From Rhodospirillales bacterium (GTDB lineage Bacteria > Pseudomonadota > Alphaproteobacteria > Rhodospirillales > 2-12-FULL-67-15), in contig VGZQ01000019.1 in NCBI GenBank assembly GCA_016872535.1, positions 1 through 42,943 on the forward strand: 42,943 bases of DNA, in the 5' to 3' direction. This document shows, piece by piece, positions 24,151-32,008 of this stretch. Each line of letters starts with the position of its first letter. Position 1 is the first letter of the stretch. The notes below the pieces were generated by a model. The model was given only the letters and a program-made list of their open reading frames with translations, was not told where the DNA came from and did no database searches. The translations under genes and the position numbers were made by a program.

Positions 24151-26436
24151 ATGAACGGCGAACCGGCCGCGTCGGTCGGCCGCGATCTCGTTGGCGGATT
24201 CAACGCCGCGATGATCGGACTGCCCTATACCCTCGGCCTCGGCATCGTCGCGTTCGCGCCGCTCGGACCCTCGTTCGCCGCCGAGGGGGCGCTCGCGGGT
24301 ATCCTCGGCGCGGTGGGCGTTGGCCTTCTCGTTCCATTATTCGGCGGGACGCGGGTAATGATTTCCGGCCCGCGGGTAACCATGGCGCTGGTGGTGGCCG
24401 CGACGTTGGCCGAGATTGCGGCGCCCGGATCGCCTTTCGCCGGCCGGCCGGCGGTGGTTGCGGCCTTTGCCATGCTCGCGCTTGCCGGAATGATTCAAGT
24501 TCTGCTCGGGGCATTTCGGATTGGCGGGCTTATCCGCTATGTCCCGTATCCGGTCATCGCGGGAATCGTGACCGGATCGGGCATTTTGATCGTTTTAGAC
24601 CAAATGCGCGCGTTGTTCGCGATCCCGAGCGGAACCGGATGGTTCGACGCAATCGCGCGCGGGCATCTGCCGCCGGTCGGGGCGATCCTCGTCGCGGCCG
24701 CGACGGTCGCCGTGGCCTGGACGGTCCCGCGCGTGTGGCCGCGGCTCCCGGGCGTCTTGCTCGCCCTGTTTGCGGGCCTTGCGTTTCACCACGCGCTCGA
24801 GCCGGTTCTGGGTTCGGCGGCGCTCGGCGAGGCGGTCGGCGCGATGGAAGGCATGAACCAGGTTCTCTTCGCGGGAACCGTTGAGAACTGGTCGACTTGG
24901 CTCCGGGGCGATATGTGGGCCGGCATCGACCTCGACCACCCCGCGATTACGACGCTGGTCGTCGGCGCCGTGTCGGTTGCGGCGCTCGCGACCCTCGACA
25001 CCCTGCTCGCGGTTCAGTTCGCCGATAGCCTGACGCTCGATCGCACCAGCGGCAGCCGCGAACTGCTGGTTCAGGGGTTCGCCAATATGCTTGTCGCCCT
25101 GGGCGGGGGCTTGACCGGGGCCGGTTCTCCGGCTCGGACCGCCGCCAGCCATCATGCCGGCGCGCGAACCCGGTTGGCGTCCGTTTTCGGCGCTCTTGCC
25201 ATGCTGATCCCGCTCGCGTTCCCCGGCGCTCTCGCGCATCTGCCGGTATCCGTGGTTACCGGCATTCTGATCGTGATCGGCCTCGAGTTGATCGACAAAT
25301 GGACGGTCGGCCGCGCCCGCGACCTGGCCGTGTCCGGCTGGCGCAATCATCCCCAGATCCTCATCGAGGTCGGCATCGCGGGGCTCGTCGCACTGATCGC
25401 GGTGGCGCTCGGCCTGATAACGGCGCTGGGGCTCGGCGTCCTGATCGCGGGCGTTGTCATGATCGGACGGTTAAGCCGCTCGCTGGTGCGCCGGGTCTAC
25501 CGTGGCGCCCATATTCATTCCCGCCGCCAGCGCGACCGGCGCAGCCTGGACATCCTCGCGCGGGACGGCGATCGGATCGCGGTCCTGGAACTGGAGGGAC
25601 CGATTTTCTTCCACAGCGCGGACCATCTCGAATCGGTGGTGGAACGCTTGATCGCCGATGGCGCTCGCTACGTCATCCTCGACATGAAGCGGGTGACGGA
25701 AGTGGACGTGACCGGCGCGCGCACGGTGGAGCACTTGGTTCGCCGCGCCGCCCGTTCGGGCGTCTTCGTCTTCATCAGCTATTTGCCGGCGGAAAAGCGG
25801 CGTGGCCGGGGCGATTTCATGGGAACGGAGCGCCGGCGGGTCGGGAACGCGCGCCGGGCGCGGATCGCCTTCGAACGGTTCGGCGTCGTCCGCGCGGTCG
25901 GAGAGAATCACATATTTCCCGATACCGACTCGGCGCTCGCGGCATGCGAGAACTTGGTCCTCGGCGTCGGCGAGCGCGATCGTCGCGACGATCATGGGCG
26001 AGAAGCGATCGTCGGCGTCTTCCGGGGCTTTACCGGGGCGGAACTCCGCGACATTCGCCGCCGGGCAAAGCGGATATCCTGGCGCAAGGGCGAGACGATT
26101 TTTGCCGAGGGCGACACGGGCGACGCGATTTTTCTTTTGTCGCGCGGACACGCGGACGTGATCATACGGGTACCGGGCAGCGAGCACGGCAAACGCCTGG
26201 ATACCCTGACGCCCGGATCGGTCTTCGGCGAAATGGCGGTTCTGGACAACAAGCCCCGCGCCGCCGCGGTCATCGCGGCCGATCACGCCGTCGGTTACCG
26301 ATTGTCGGCGGCGGCGTTCGCGGCGCTGAAAGGGGAACGACCGCAGATCGCCCTCAAGCTGCTGTCCAATCTCTGCCTGATCATGACGGCGCGGATGCGT
26401 TCCGCCAATCGCATGATCGCGGAATTGGAGGGATGA
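24151..26436 (+). CDS. SulP transporter with STAS and cNMP-binding domains
   Basis: 761-aa fusion. Residues ~10-445 form a SulP/SLC26 anion or bicarbonate transporter core of about 12-14 membrane segments (SGPRVTMALVVA near the anion site, GSPARTAASHHAGARTRLAS later). Residues ~470-600 are a STAS domain (IAVLELEGPIFFHSADHLES, ILDMKRVTEVDVTGARTVEH). Residues ~622-755 are a cyclic-nucleotide-binding fold (FRGFTGAELRDI, ETIFAEGDTGDAIFLLSRG, GSVFGEMAVLDNKPRAAAVI) whose phosphate cassette contains the expected Gly-Glu and Arg. This suggests nucleotide control of transport. The substrate is not readable. The ATG follows GGGGGAGGGAGCGTC. Confidence 0.92.
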   Translation: MNGEPAASVGRDLVGGFNAAMIGLPYTLGLGIVAFAPLGPSFAAEGALAGILGAVGVGLLVPLFGGTRVMISGPRVTMALVVAATLAEIAAPGSPFAGRPAVVAAFAMLALAGMIQVLLGAFRIGGLIRYVPYPVIAGIVTGSGILIVLDQMRALFAIPSGTGWFDAIARGHLPPVGAILVAAATVAVAWTVPRVWPRLPGVLLALFAGLAFHHALEPVLGSAALGEAVGAMEGMNQVLFAGTVENWSTWLRGDMWAGIDLDHPAITTLVVGAVSVAALATLDTLLAVQFADSLTLDRTSGSRELLVQGFANMLVALGGGLTGAGSPARTAASHHAGARTRLASVFGALAMLIPLAFPGALAHLPVSVVTGILIVIGLELIDKWTVGRARDLAVSGWRNHPQILIEVGIAGLVALIAVALGLITALGLGVLIAGVVMIGRLSRSLVRRVYRGAHIHSRRQRDRRSLDILARDGDRIAVLELEGPIFFHSADHLESVVERLIADGARYVILDMKRVTEVDVTGARTVEHLVRRAARSGVFVFISYLPAEKRRGRGDFMGTERRRVGNARRARIAFERFGVVRAVGENHIFPDTDSALAACENLVLGVGERDRRDDHGREAIVGVFRGFTGAELRDIRRRAKRISWRKGETIFAEGDTGDAIFLLSRGHADVIIRVPGSEHGKRLDTLTPGSVFGEMAVLDNKPRAAAVIAADHAVGYRLSAAAFAALKGERPQIALKLLSNLCLIMTARMRSANRMIAELEG

Positions 26437-26440
26437 ACGC

Positions 26441-26983
26441 TCAACTGCCGCAGCCGGTTTCGGCGACGATGCGCGCGCCGGCGGCGCCCAGCGCATCGAG
26501 CGGCGCGTTGCCCTTGCCCTTGAGATCGTAGCTCATGCGCGTCTCGCCGCCGCCCGCGCCGTAGCGCGCGACCGTGATCTTGCGGCACGAATCGCAGGAA
26601 TTGAGCATCATGATCCGGTCGGCGACGCGATAAAGCTTCGTGCATTCGATCTTGGGCGGCGGCGGGGGCGATGCTTGGGGGTCGACGATGTTGACCGGGG
26701 CGTCGGGGGTGCCTTCGCACGGCGCCTCCGACATCATGCGCGAACGTCCCGCACCCTTGAACGGCAGGTCGACCGGCATGCCCGGGTGGACGGTGAAACT
26801 GCGCTGGGTCGGCGCCGCGTTGCCGGCGCGGCCGCGGTGCACGGTCACGATCCGGCAGGCGTTGCATTGGTTGATCAGGGTCTCGCCGCCCGGGCCGGGC
26901 ACGAGGCGAACGCACTCCTCGGCCGCCGCCGGAAAGGCGGCGGCCGAGGCGAGCGCCAGCCACAGGAGAAAGCGAAACGCCAT
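26441..26983 (-). CDS. Secreted protein with duplicated CxxC module
   Basis: 180-aa exported protein, unrecognised. The signal peptide is MAFRFLLWLALASAAAFPAA with cleavage near AAA-EE. Two copies of one module follow, at ~23-92 and ~112-180. Each begins Glu-Cys-x-[Arg/Lys]-Leu, has Asn-x-Cys-x-x-Cys-Arg-x-[Ile/Val]-Thr-Val-x-[Arg] (NQCNACRIVTVHR and NSCDSCRKITVAR) and ends in another Cys (EAPCEG and ETGCGS). A Pro-rich linker (ASPPPPPKIE) joins them. Four cysteines per copy suggest disulfides or metal binding in the periplasm. The SulP gene converges with it, four bases apart. Confidence 0.7.
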   Translation of the reverse strand: MAFRFLLWLALASAAAFPAAAEECVRLVPGPGGETLINQCNACRIVTVHRGRAGNAAPTQRSFTVHPGMPVDLPFKGAGRSRMMSEAPCEGTPDAPVNIVDPQASPPPPPKIECTKLYRVADRIMMLNSCDSCRKITVARYGAGGGETRMSYDLKGKGNAPLDALGAAGARIVAETGCGS

Positions 26984-27019
26984 GCCGGGCAGCCTGCGCC
27001 CGGCATGGTTAACGCCGGG

Positions 27020-27616
27020 TTAATCGGCCGCCGAGGGCTTTTTCGGCCCGGAATCGCGGGCGTCCTGGCGGCGGCGGAAGCCCTCCGCGTCGCCGTAGTC
27101 GAGGAATTCGTAATAGCGCTGGTGCGGCGGCTGAACCGCTTGCGCGTGCTTGATCGGGCACCAATAAGCCTCGGTCCGGCTGCCGATTTCGCGGGCGTAG
27201 GCGATGACCCCGGTGGCATAGCCGCAATAATCGCAATTCAGTTTCTCGATCAGGTTGAGGTAGCCGAGATGATGCCGGTCCCAGGCGATGAAATCGGAAC
27301 GGCGCACTTTCTTGATGCCGTACACCGGAAAACAGACGTGCTGATAGACGAACAGCGCGACATCGAGCAGCGCGATCGGGATCAGCATGGCGTAGATCAC
27401 CGGCGCGGTGACGATAAACAGCACCGGCGCGCGCGCGAAAAAGGCCGCGAGGCCGCGCCGGAACCGATGCTGTTGGTCGAGCACCGCGCGCTCGAAGCGG
27501 AGACGCTGGCGATCGAATCCGGCGCCGAGGCGCTCCCGTTGGCGCGCCAGCTCGCGGTCGAGATCGGTTTCGGCCTCGCGCAGGCGGGCGAGCAGGCGAT
27601 CCTGGATGTCGGTCAT
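27020..27616 (-). CDS. Membrane protein with CxxC-type cytoplasmic tail
   Basis: 198-aa protein, family unnamed by me. Residues 1-50 are a charged, coiled-coil-like helix (RLLARLREAETDLDRELARQ); ~55-90 hold one long or two short membrane spans (FIVTAPVIYAMLIPIALLDV). The C-terminal domain has Cys-Asp-Tyr-Cys (LNCDYCGYATGVIAYAREIG) and a third Cys in EAYWCPIKHA, a likely metal or redox site. The start MTDIQDRLLARL was preferred; the frame is open far upstream but that part is antisense to another gene. It is in the same orientation as the acyltransferase upstream. Confidence 0.75.
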   Translation of the reverse strand: MTDIQDRLLARLREAETDLDRELARQRERLGAGFDRQRLRFERAVLDQQHRFRRGLAAFFARAPVLFIVTAPVIYAMLIPIALLDVALFVYQHVCFPVYGIKKVRRSDFIAWDRHHLGYLNLIEKLNCDYCGYATGVIAYAREIGSRTEAYWCPIKHAQAVQPPHQRYYEFLDYGDAEGFRRRQDARDSGPKKPSAAD

Positions 27617-27660
27617 GGCGGCACTCCCCGTTGCGGGACACACGCAGGGTACGTCGCAGG

Positions 27661-28827
27661 TCAGGACCGGCGATAGGGGGAAAACTCCGTCAGTTCGGCG
27701 ATTTCGGCCATGACCGCCGCGCGCTCGCGCGCCAAGTGCCGCCCGAGCAGATCGCGAAAGGCCGCGTTCGCGATCCAATGATAGCTTCTTGTCGCCTCGG
27801 GCAGGTAGCCGCGCTGGATCTTGTGCTCGCCTTGCGCGCCCGCCTCGACGCGGGCCAAGCCGCGCCCGATCGCGAACTCGATCGCCTGGTAGTAGCAAGC
27901 CTCGAAATGCAGGAATCGGAAATCCGCGGCGCAGCCCCAGTGCCGCCCGTAGAGCGTGTCGCCGCCGAGCAGATTGAGCGCCCCCGCCACCGGCCGTCCG
28001 CCGTGTTCGGCCAGCACCAGCACGACGCGGTCGGCCATGCGCTCGCCCAGCAGCGAAAAAAAGGCCCGCGTCAAATACCCGCCGCCCCATTTGCGCGAGG
28101 CGGTATCGCGATAGAAGGCGTAAAAGACGTCCCAATGGGCCTCGCGCAAATCCGATCCGGTCAGGACGGATATGGCGACCCCGGCATCGCGGACCGCGGC
28201 GCGTTCCTTGCGGATGGCCTTGCGCTTGCGCGAAGAAAGGGCGGCGAGAAAGTCGTCGAAGTCGCGGTAACCGCGATTGGTCCAGTGGTATTGGACGCCG
28301 AGGCGCGACAGATATCCGGCGGCCTCGAGGGCTTGGGCGTCGACCTCGGCGGGAAAATTGACGTGGAGCGAGGAAACGCCGTGGCGTTCGGCGATCCGAA
28401 TCATCGCCGCGGCGAGGGCCGCGCGCAGTTCGTCGGCGCGCTCGCGCGCGAGCGCGGGCGGCACCAGGAGCCTCGGTCCGGTTGCGGGCGTGAACGGCAC
28501 CGCGCACAGCAGTTTCGGATAATAACGTCCGCCCGCGCGTGTGTAGGCGTCCGCCCAGGCGTGGTCGAACACGTATTCGCCGTAGGAATGGCTTTTGGCA
28601 TAGAACGGAGCGCAGGCGAGGACGGCGCCGTTCGCGTCCTCGATCACCGCGTGCGCCGGCGCCCAGCCGGTTTCGGCGGTGGCCGATCCGGATTCTTCCA
28701 GGGCGGCGAGAAACGCGTGGGCGACGAAGGGATTATCCGCTCCCGCCGACGCATCCCAATCCGCGGCCGCGAGGCCGCGGATCGAGGTCAGCGTGCGCGC
28801 GATCAGGGGTTCGCGGCCGTCCGGCAT
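27661..28827 (-). CDS. FemAB-like GNAT N-acyltransferase (PF04339/DUF482)
   Basis: 388-aa soluble protein of the DUF482 family, which has the double-GNAT fold of FemAB-type peptidyl transferases. Typical segments are NPFVAHAFLAALEESGSA, the acceptor pocket YVFDHAWADAYTRAGG and YYPKLLCAVPFTPATGPRLL, and the C-terminal RVEAGAQGEHKIQRGYLPEA. The reaction is not established from sequence; transfer of an acyl or aminoacyl group is expected. It lies 44 bases upstream of the membrane CxxC gene and 36 bases downstream of the TRAP transporter in one leftward run. Confidence 0.88.
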   Translation of the reverse strand: MPDGREPLIARTLTSIRGLAAADWDASAGADNPFVAHAFLAALEESGSATAETGWAPAHAVIEDANGAVLACAPFYAKSHSYGEYVFDHAWADAYTRAGGRYYPKLLCAVPFTPATGPRLLVPPALARERADELRAALAAAMIRIAERHGVSSLHVNFPAEVDAQALEAAGYLSRLGVQYHWTNRGYRDFDDFLAALSSRKRKAIRKERAAVRDAGVAISVLTGSDLREAHWDVFYAFYRDTASRKWGGGYLTRAFFSLLGERMADRVVLVLAEHGGRPVAGALNLLGGDTLYGRHWGCAADFRFLHFEACYYQAIEFAIGRGLARVEAGAQGEHKIQRGYLPEATRSYHWIANAAFRDLLGRHLARERAAVMAEIAELTEFSPYRRS

Positions 28828-28863
28828 GGGGAAAGGATGGCCGCCGCGCGGCGGGAACGCAAG

Positions 28864-30228
28864 CTATCCACCGGAGCCGTACATCTTGGCCGGCAGCCAC
28901 AGCACGAGATCGGGCCAGACGAAACACGCGGCCACGGCGAGAAGTTGCACGATCACGAACGGAATGACGCCGAGGTAGATGTGGCGGGTGGTGATTTCCT
29001 TCGGGACCACGCCCTTGAGATAAAAGAGCGAGAATCCGACCGGCGGGGTGAGGAACGACGTTTGCAGCATCACCGCGAGCACGACCAGGAACCACACCAT
29101 GTTGATGCCGAGATCCTTGATCACCGGCGCGACCAGGGGAAGGATGATCAGCACGATCTCCAGCCAATCGAGGAAGAAGCCGGCGATGAAGGCGACGAAC
29201 AGGATGAAGATCACGATGCCGGTCGGCCCGAACGGCAGCCCCTTGAGCGCGTGCGCGATCAATTCGTCGCCGCCGAGCGAGCGCAGAATGAACGCGAAAA
29301 TCGTCGCGCCGATGAAAATGCCGAAGATGAAGCAGGTGGTGAGCGTCGTCTCGATGCCGACTTGACGGATAACCTTGAGGCTGAGCCTGCGGTTGAAGAG
29401 CGCGAGCAAAGTCGCGCCGAAGGCGCCGATGCCGGACGCCTCGGTCGGCGTCGCGATACCCATGAAGATCGCGCCGAGAACGGCGAGGATCAGGCCGGCG
29501 GTCGGCACGGTCGCCAGCACCGCGCCCCAAATCTCGCGCCCCGTCAACGGCGGGGCCTTGGGCGGCGGTGGTGCCGCCTTGGGATTGAACAGGCCGACCA
29601 GAATGACATAGAGCATGAACAACAGGCCGAGCATCACGCCCGGGATCAGCGCCCCCATGAACAGGTCGCCGACCGATATGGAAATCTGGTCGGCCATCAG
29701 CACCAGCATGATCGACGGCGGCACCAGGATGCCGAGGGTTCCCGCCGCGGCGACCACGCCGGAGGAGAGCGTCTTCGAATAATTGGCCTGCAGCATGATC
29801 GGAATCGCGAGCGTCGCGAGCAGGACCACGGACGCACCGACGATGCCGGTCGAGGCGGCGAGAAGGATGCCGATCAGGATGACGGTGATGGCGAGGCCGC
29901 CGCGCAACCGGCCGAACACGCGCACCATGTTGGTCATCATCTTCTCGGCGACGCCCGAATTGTCGAGCATCAGCCCCATGTAGATGAACATCGGCAGCGA
30001 CACGAGGACCCAGTTCGACATGATCGCGTCGACGCGATCGATGATGGCGCCGAGCTTGGGCCAGCCGGTGAGCAGGAAGGTATCGACGCCGAGGCCGTTG
30101 AGCGCGAGGCCTCCGGCGGCGAACAGCAGCGACAGCCCGCCCAGCAGCCACGCGACCGGATAGCCGGTGAACAGCGACCCGATGAAGGTCGCCATGAAGA
30201 TGACGACGATGATTTCGTAGACCGGCAT
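28864..30228 (-). CDS. TRAP transporter large permease (DctM type)
   Basis: 454-aa inner-membrane protein with about 12 predicted spans, the channel subunit of a tripartite ATP-independent periplasmic transporter. Typical DctM features include GYPVAWLLGGLSLLFAAGG near the start, SGVVAAAGTLGILVPPSIML, MGIATPTEASGIGAFGA and the C-terminal FLTPPVGFSLFYLKGVVPKE. It uses the Na+ or H+ gradient to import an organic acid delivered by the binding protein. It follows the small permease by six bases. Its longer N-terminal loop with NPKAAPPPPKAPP insertion is consistent with the larger TRAP subfamily. The substrate is not determinable. Confidence 0.95.
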   Translation of the reverse strand: MPVYEIIVVIFMATFIGSLFTGYPVAWLLGGLSLLFAAGGLALNGLGVDTFLLTGWPKLGAIIDRVDAIMSNWVLVSLPMFIYMGLMLDNSGVAEKMMTNMVRVFGRLRGGLAITVILIGILLAASTGIVGASVVLLATLAIPIMLQANYSKTLSSGVVAAAGTLGILVPPSIMLVLMADQISISVGDLFMGALIPGVMLGLLFMLYVILVGLFNPKAAPPPPKAPPLTGREIWGAVLATVPTAGLILAVLGAIFMGIATPTEASGIGAFGATLLALFNRRLSLKVIRQVGIETTLTTCFIFGIFIGATIFAFILRSLGGDELIAHALKGLPFGPTGIVIFILFVAFIAGFFLDWLEIVLIILPLVAPVIKDLGINMVWFLVVLAVMLQTSFLTPPVGFSLFYLKGVVPKEITTRHIYLGVIPFVIVQLLAVAACFVWPDLVLWLPAKMYGSGG

Positions 30229-30234
30229 CGCCGA

Positions 30235-30804
30235 CTACCTCGTTCCCGCCCGCAACGCCGCCCACACCCGTGTGAGACGGGAGACGCCCGCCATCGCCAG
30301 CAGAACGAAAGCGGTGACGATGAACGATTTCAAGGCCCAGCGATACGGCAGCCCGTCGGGCGCGGCGGAGATTTCGTTCAATTCCCACGACCTCGCCACG
30401 AACGGCACGGCGTACCAAATCATGAAAACCGCGACCGGCAGCAGCAGGAACAACAAACCGCCGAGTTCGATCCTGAGGCGGGTCCGACGCGAGAAGTGTT
30501 CGGCCAGCACGTCGACGCGCACGTGGCGCTGGCGGACTTCGGTGAACGCGAGCCCGAGCAGAAATCCGATGGCGTAGATGTGCCATTGGATTTCTTCGAG
30601 CTTGATCGAACCGACGGAAAAAACATAGCGCTGCACGACCTGATAGACGATCAGCAGCATCAGGATCGTCCACAGCCAGGACGACGCTTCGCCGATGGCG
30701 ACGATCACCCGGTCGAACGCCCGGGAGATCGCCGTTTCGGGCAGCGAAAAATCGGACGGCCCCGAGGAGGGGCCGTCCATAGGCGGTTTGATCTCCGCCG
30801 CCAT
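30235..30804 (-). CDS. TRAP transporter small permease (DctQ type)
   Basis: 189-aa integral membrane subunit with four predicted spans (EASSWLWTILMLLIVYQVVQ, then WHIYAIGFLLGLAFTEVRQR, LLFLLLPVAVFMIWYAVPFV, FIVTAFVLLAMAGVSRL). The EEIQWHIYAIGFLLGLAF and RHVRVDVLAE motifs mark the DctQ family. An N-terminal Pro/Ser-rich tail precedes the spans. It sits between the binding protein (10 bases upstream) and the large permease, the usual dctPQM order. Confidence 0.94.
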   Translation of the reverse strand: MAAEIKPPMDGPSSGPSDFSLPETAISRAFDRVIVAIGEASSWLWTILMLLIVYQVVQRYVFSVGSIKLEEIQWHIYAIGFLLGLAFTEVRQRHVRVDVLAEHFSRRTRLRIELGGLLFLLLPVAVFMIWYAVPFVARSWELNEISAAPDGLPYRWALKSFIVTAFVLLAMAGVSRLTRVWAALRAGTR

Positions 30805-30814
30805 ACCGGCGGGA

Positions 30815-31873
30815 TCAGTGCTTGAAGTCGCGCGGCAAGTAGCCGAAATCGTGCCACTTGCTGTTCTGTTTCTGGAAGGAGCGCTGGCTGTCGTAAACCT
30901 TCTTGAACATGGCGTCCTTGGCGCTTTCCTCGGCCATCACTTCGTCGGTGGCTTTTTTGAAGGCGGCGAGCAGTTCGGGCGACACCTTGACCGCCTTGAC
31001 GCCTTCCTTCTCGAACTTTTCCAGGGTCGTGCCCTGCAGGGCTTCGGCCTTGGCGAGCGATATGGCAACGCCCGCGGTGCAGGTCGTTTCGATCAGCGCC
31101 TGGGTGGCGGGCTTCAGCTTCGACCACTGATCGAGGTTGACGTAGAGATACTGGTTGGTCGAGGGCTGGTGCCAGCCGGGCAAGTAGTAGAACTTGGCGA
31201 CCTTGTGGAAGCCGAGTTGGTCGTCCACCGTCGGCAGCGAGAACTCGGTGCCGTCGAGCACGCCTTTTTCCAGCGCCTGGAACAGTTCGCCGCCGGGCAG
31301 CATGGTCACGGAGGCGCCGACCTTCTGATATACCTTGCCGCCGAGGCCCGCGGCGCGGAACTTCAGGCCCTTGATCTCGTCGGGCTTGGTGATCTCCTTG
31401 CGGAACCAGCCGGCCGCTTCGGGGCTGATGGTGCCGCAGAAGATGGGGTGGACCTTGTGCGGCTTGTAGAGTTCCTTGAGAAGCTGGTCGCCGCCGCCGA
31501 AATACATCCACGCCGAGAACATCGGGCTTTCCATGCCGAACGGCACCGCGCCGAACAGGGCGGAAGCGGGGAGCTTGCCGATCTCGTAGCCCATCCAGGT
31601 GTAGCCGGCTTCGACCTTGCCCTGGCTGACGGAATCGAACACCGCGAGCGCCGGGACCAGCTTGCCCGGTTCGAACACCTGCAGTTTGATGCGGCCGCCC
31701 GAGGCGCGGTCGAGCTGCTGCGCGACCCACGGCATGGTGTCGCCGAGCGCCACCAGGTTGGATCCGAACGCCATGGGGATGCCCCAGCGAACGGTATCGA
31801 TTTCCTGAGCGTGGGCTATTCCGCCGGCATTCAGCGCCAAGGCAACCGTCGCCGCGGTAACGTATTTCTTCAT
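30815..31873 (-). CDS. TRAP transporter substrate-binding protein (DctP type)
   Basis: 352-aa periplasmic binding protein. A signal peptide MKKYVTAATVALALNAGG ends near AHA-QE, which fixed the start; GGGAGG is its ribosome site. The conserved Arg region (GLKFRAAGLGGKVYQKVGAS) that grips carboxylates and the later GVLDGTEFSLP and NQYLYVNLDQW segments match the mannitol/chloroaromatic-type DctP subfamily. That subfamily often binds 2-oxo acids or related ligands; the ligand here is unknown. It is the first gene of the operon. Confidence 0.93.
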   Translation of the reverse strand: MKKYVTAATVALALNAGGIAHAQEIDTVRWGIPMAFGSNLVALGDTMPWVAQQLDRASGGRIKLQVFEPGKLVPALAVFDSVSQGKVEAGYTWMGYEIGKLPASALFGAVPFGMESPMFSAWMYFGGGDQLLKELYKPHKVHPIFCGTISPEAAGWFRKEITKPDEIKGLKFRAAGLGGKVYQKVGASVTMLPGGELFQALEKGVLDGTEFSLPTVDDQLGFHKVAKFYYLPGWHQPSTNQYLYVNLDQWSKLKPATQALIETTCTAGVAISLAKAEALQGTTLEKFEKEGVKAVKVSPELLAAFKKATDEVMAEESAKDAMFKKVYDSQRSFQKQNSKWHDFGYLPRDFKH

Positions 31874-32008
31874 CGAAAGCCTCCCGGTTGAAAGATTTAT
31901 TTCAGGTCGCGACAGGCGTCGTCGCCGTCCAATCGCACGCGGTAGCGAGCCGCCGGAAGGGCACCGTAACATACGGCATCGACCGGCGAAAGGGTCTCGG
32001 AAGGGGGG

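Noticed and set aside
27020-28507. 495-aa version of the membrane CxxC protein
   Set aside because: The N-terminal extension is antisense-like sequence lying over the acyltransferase gene.
27631-30825. A 1064-aa plus-strand frame
   Set aside because: It is antisense to the acyltransferase and TRAP genes, its composition is extreme (Asp/Arg/His/Gln) and it has no ribosome site.
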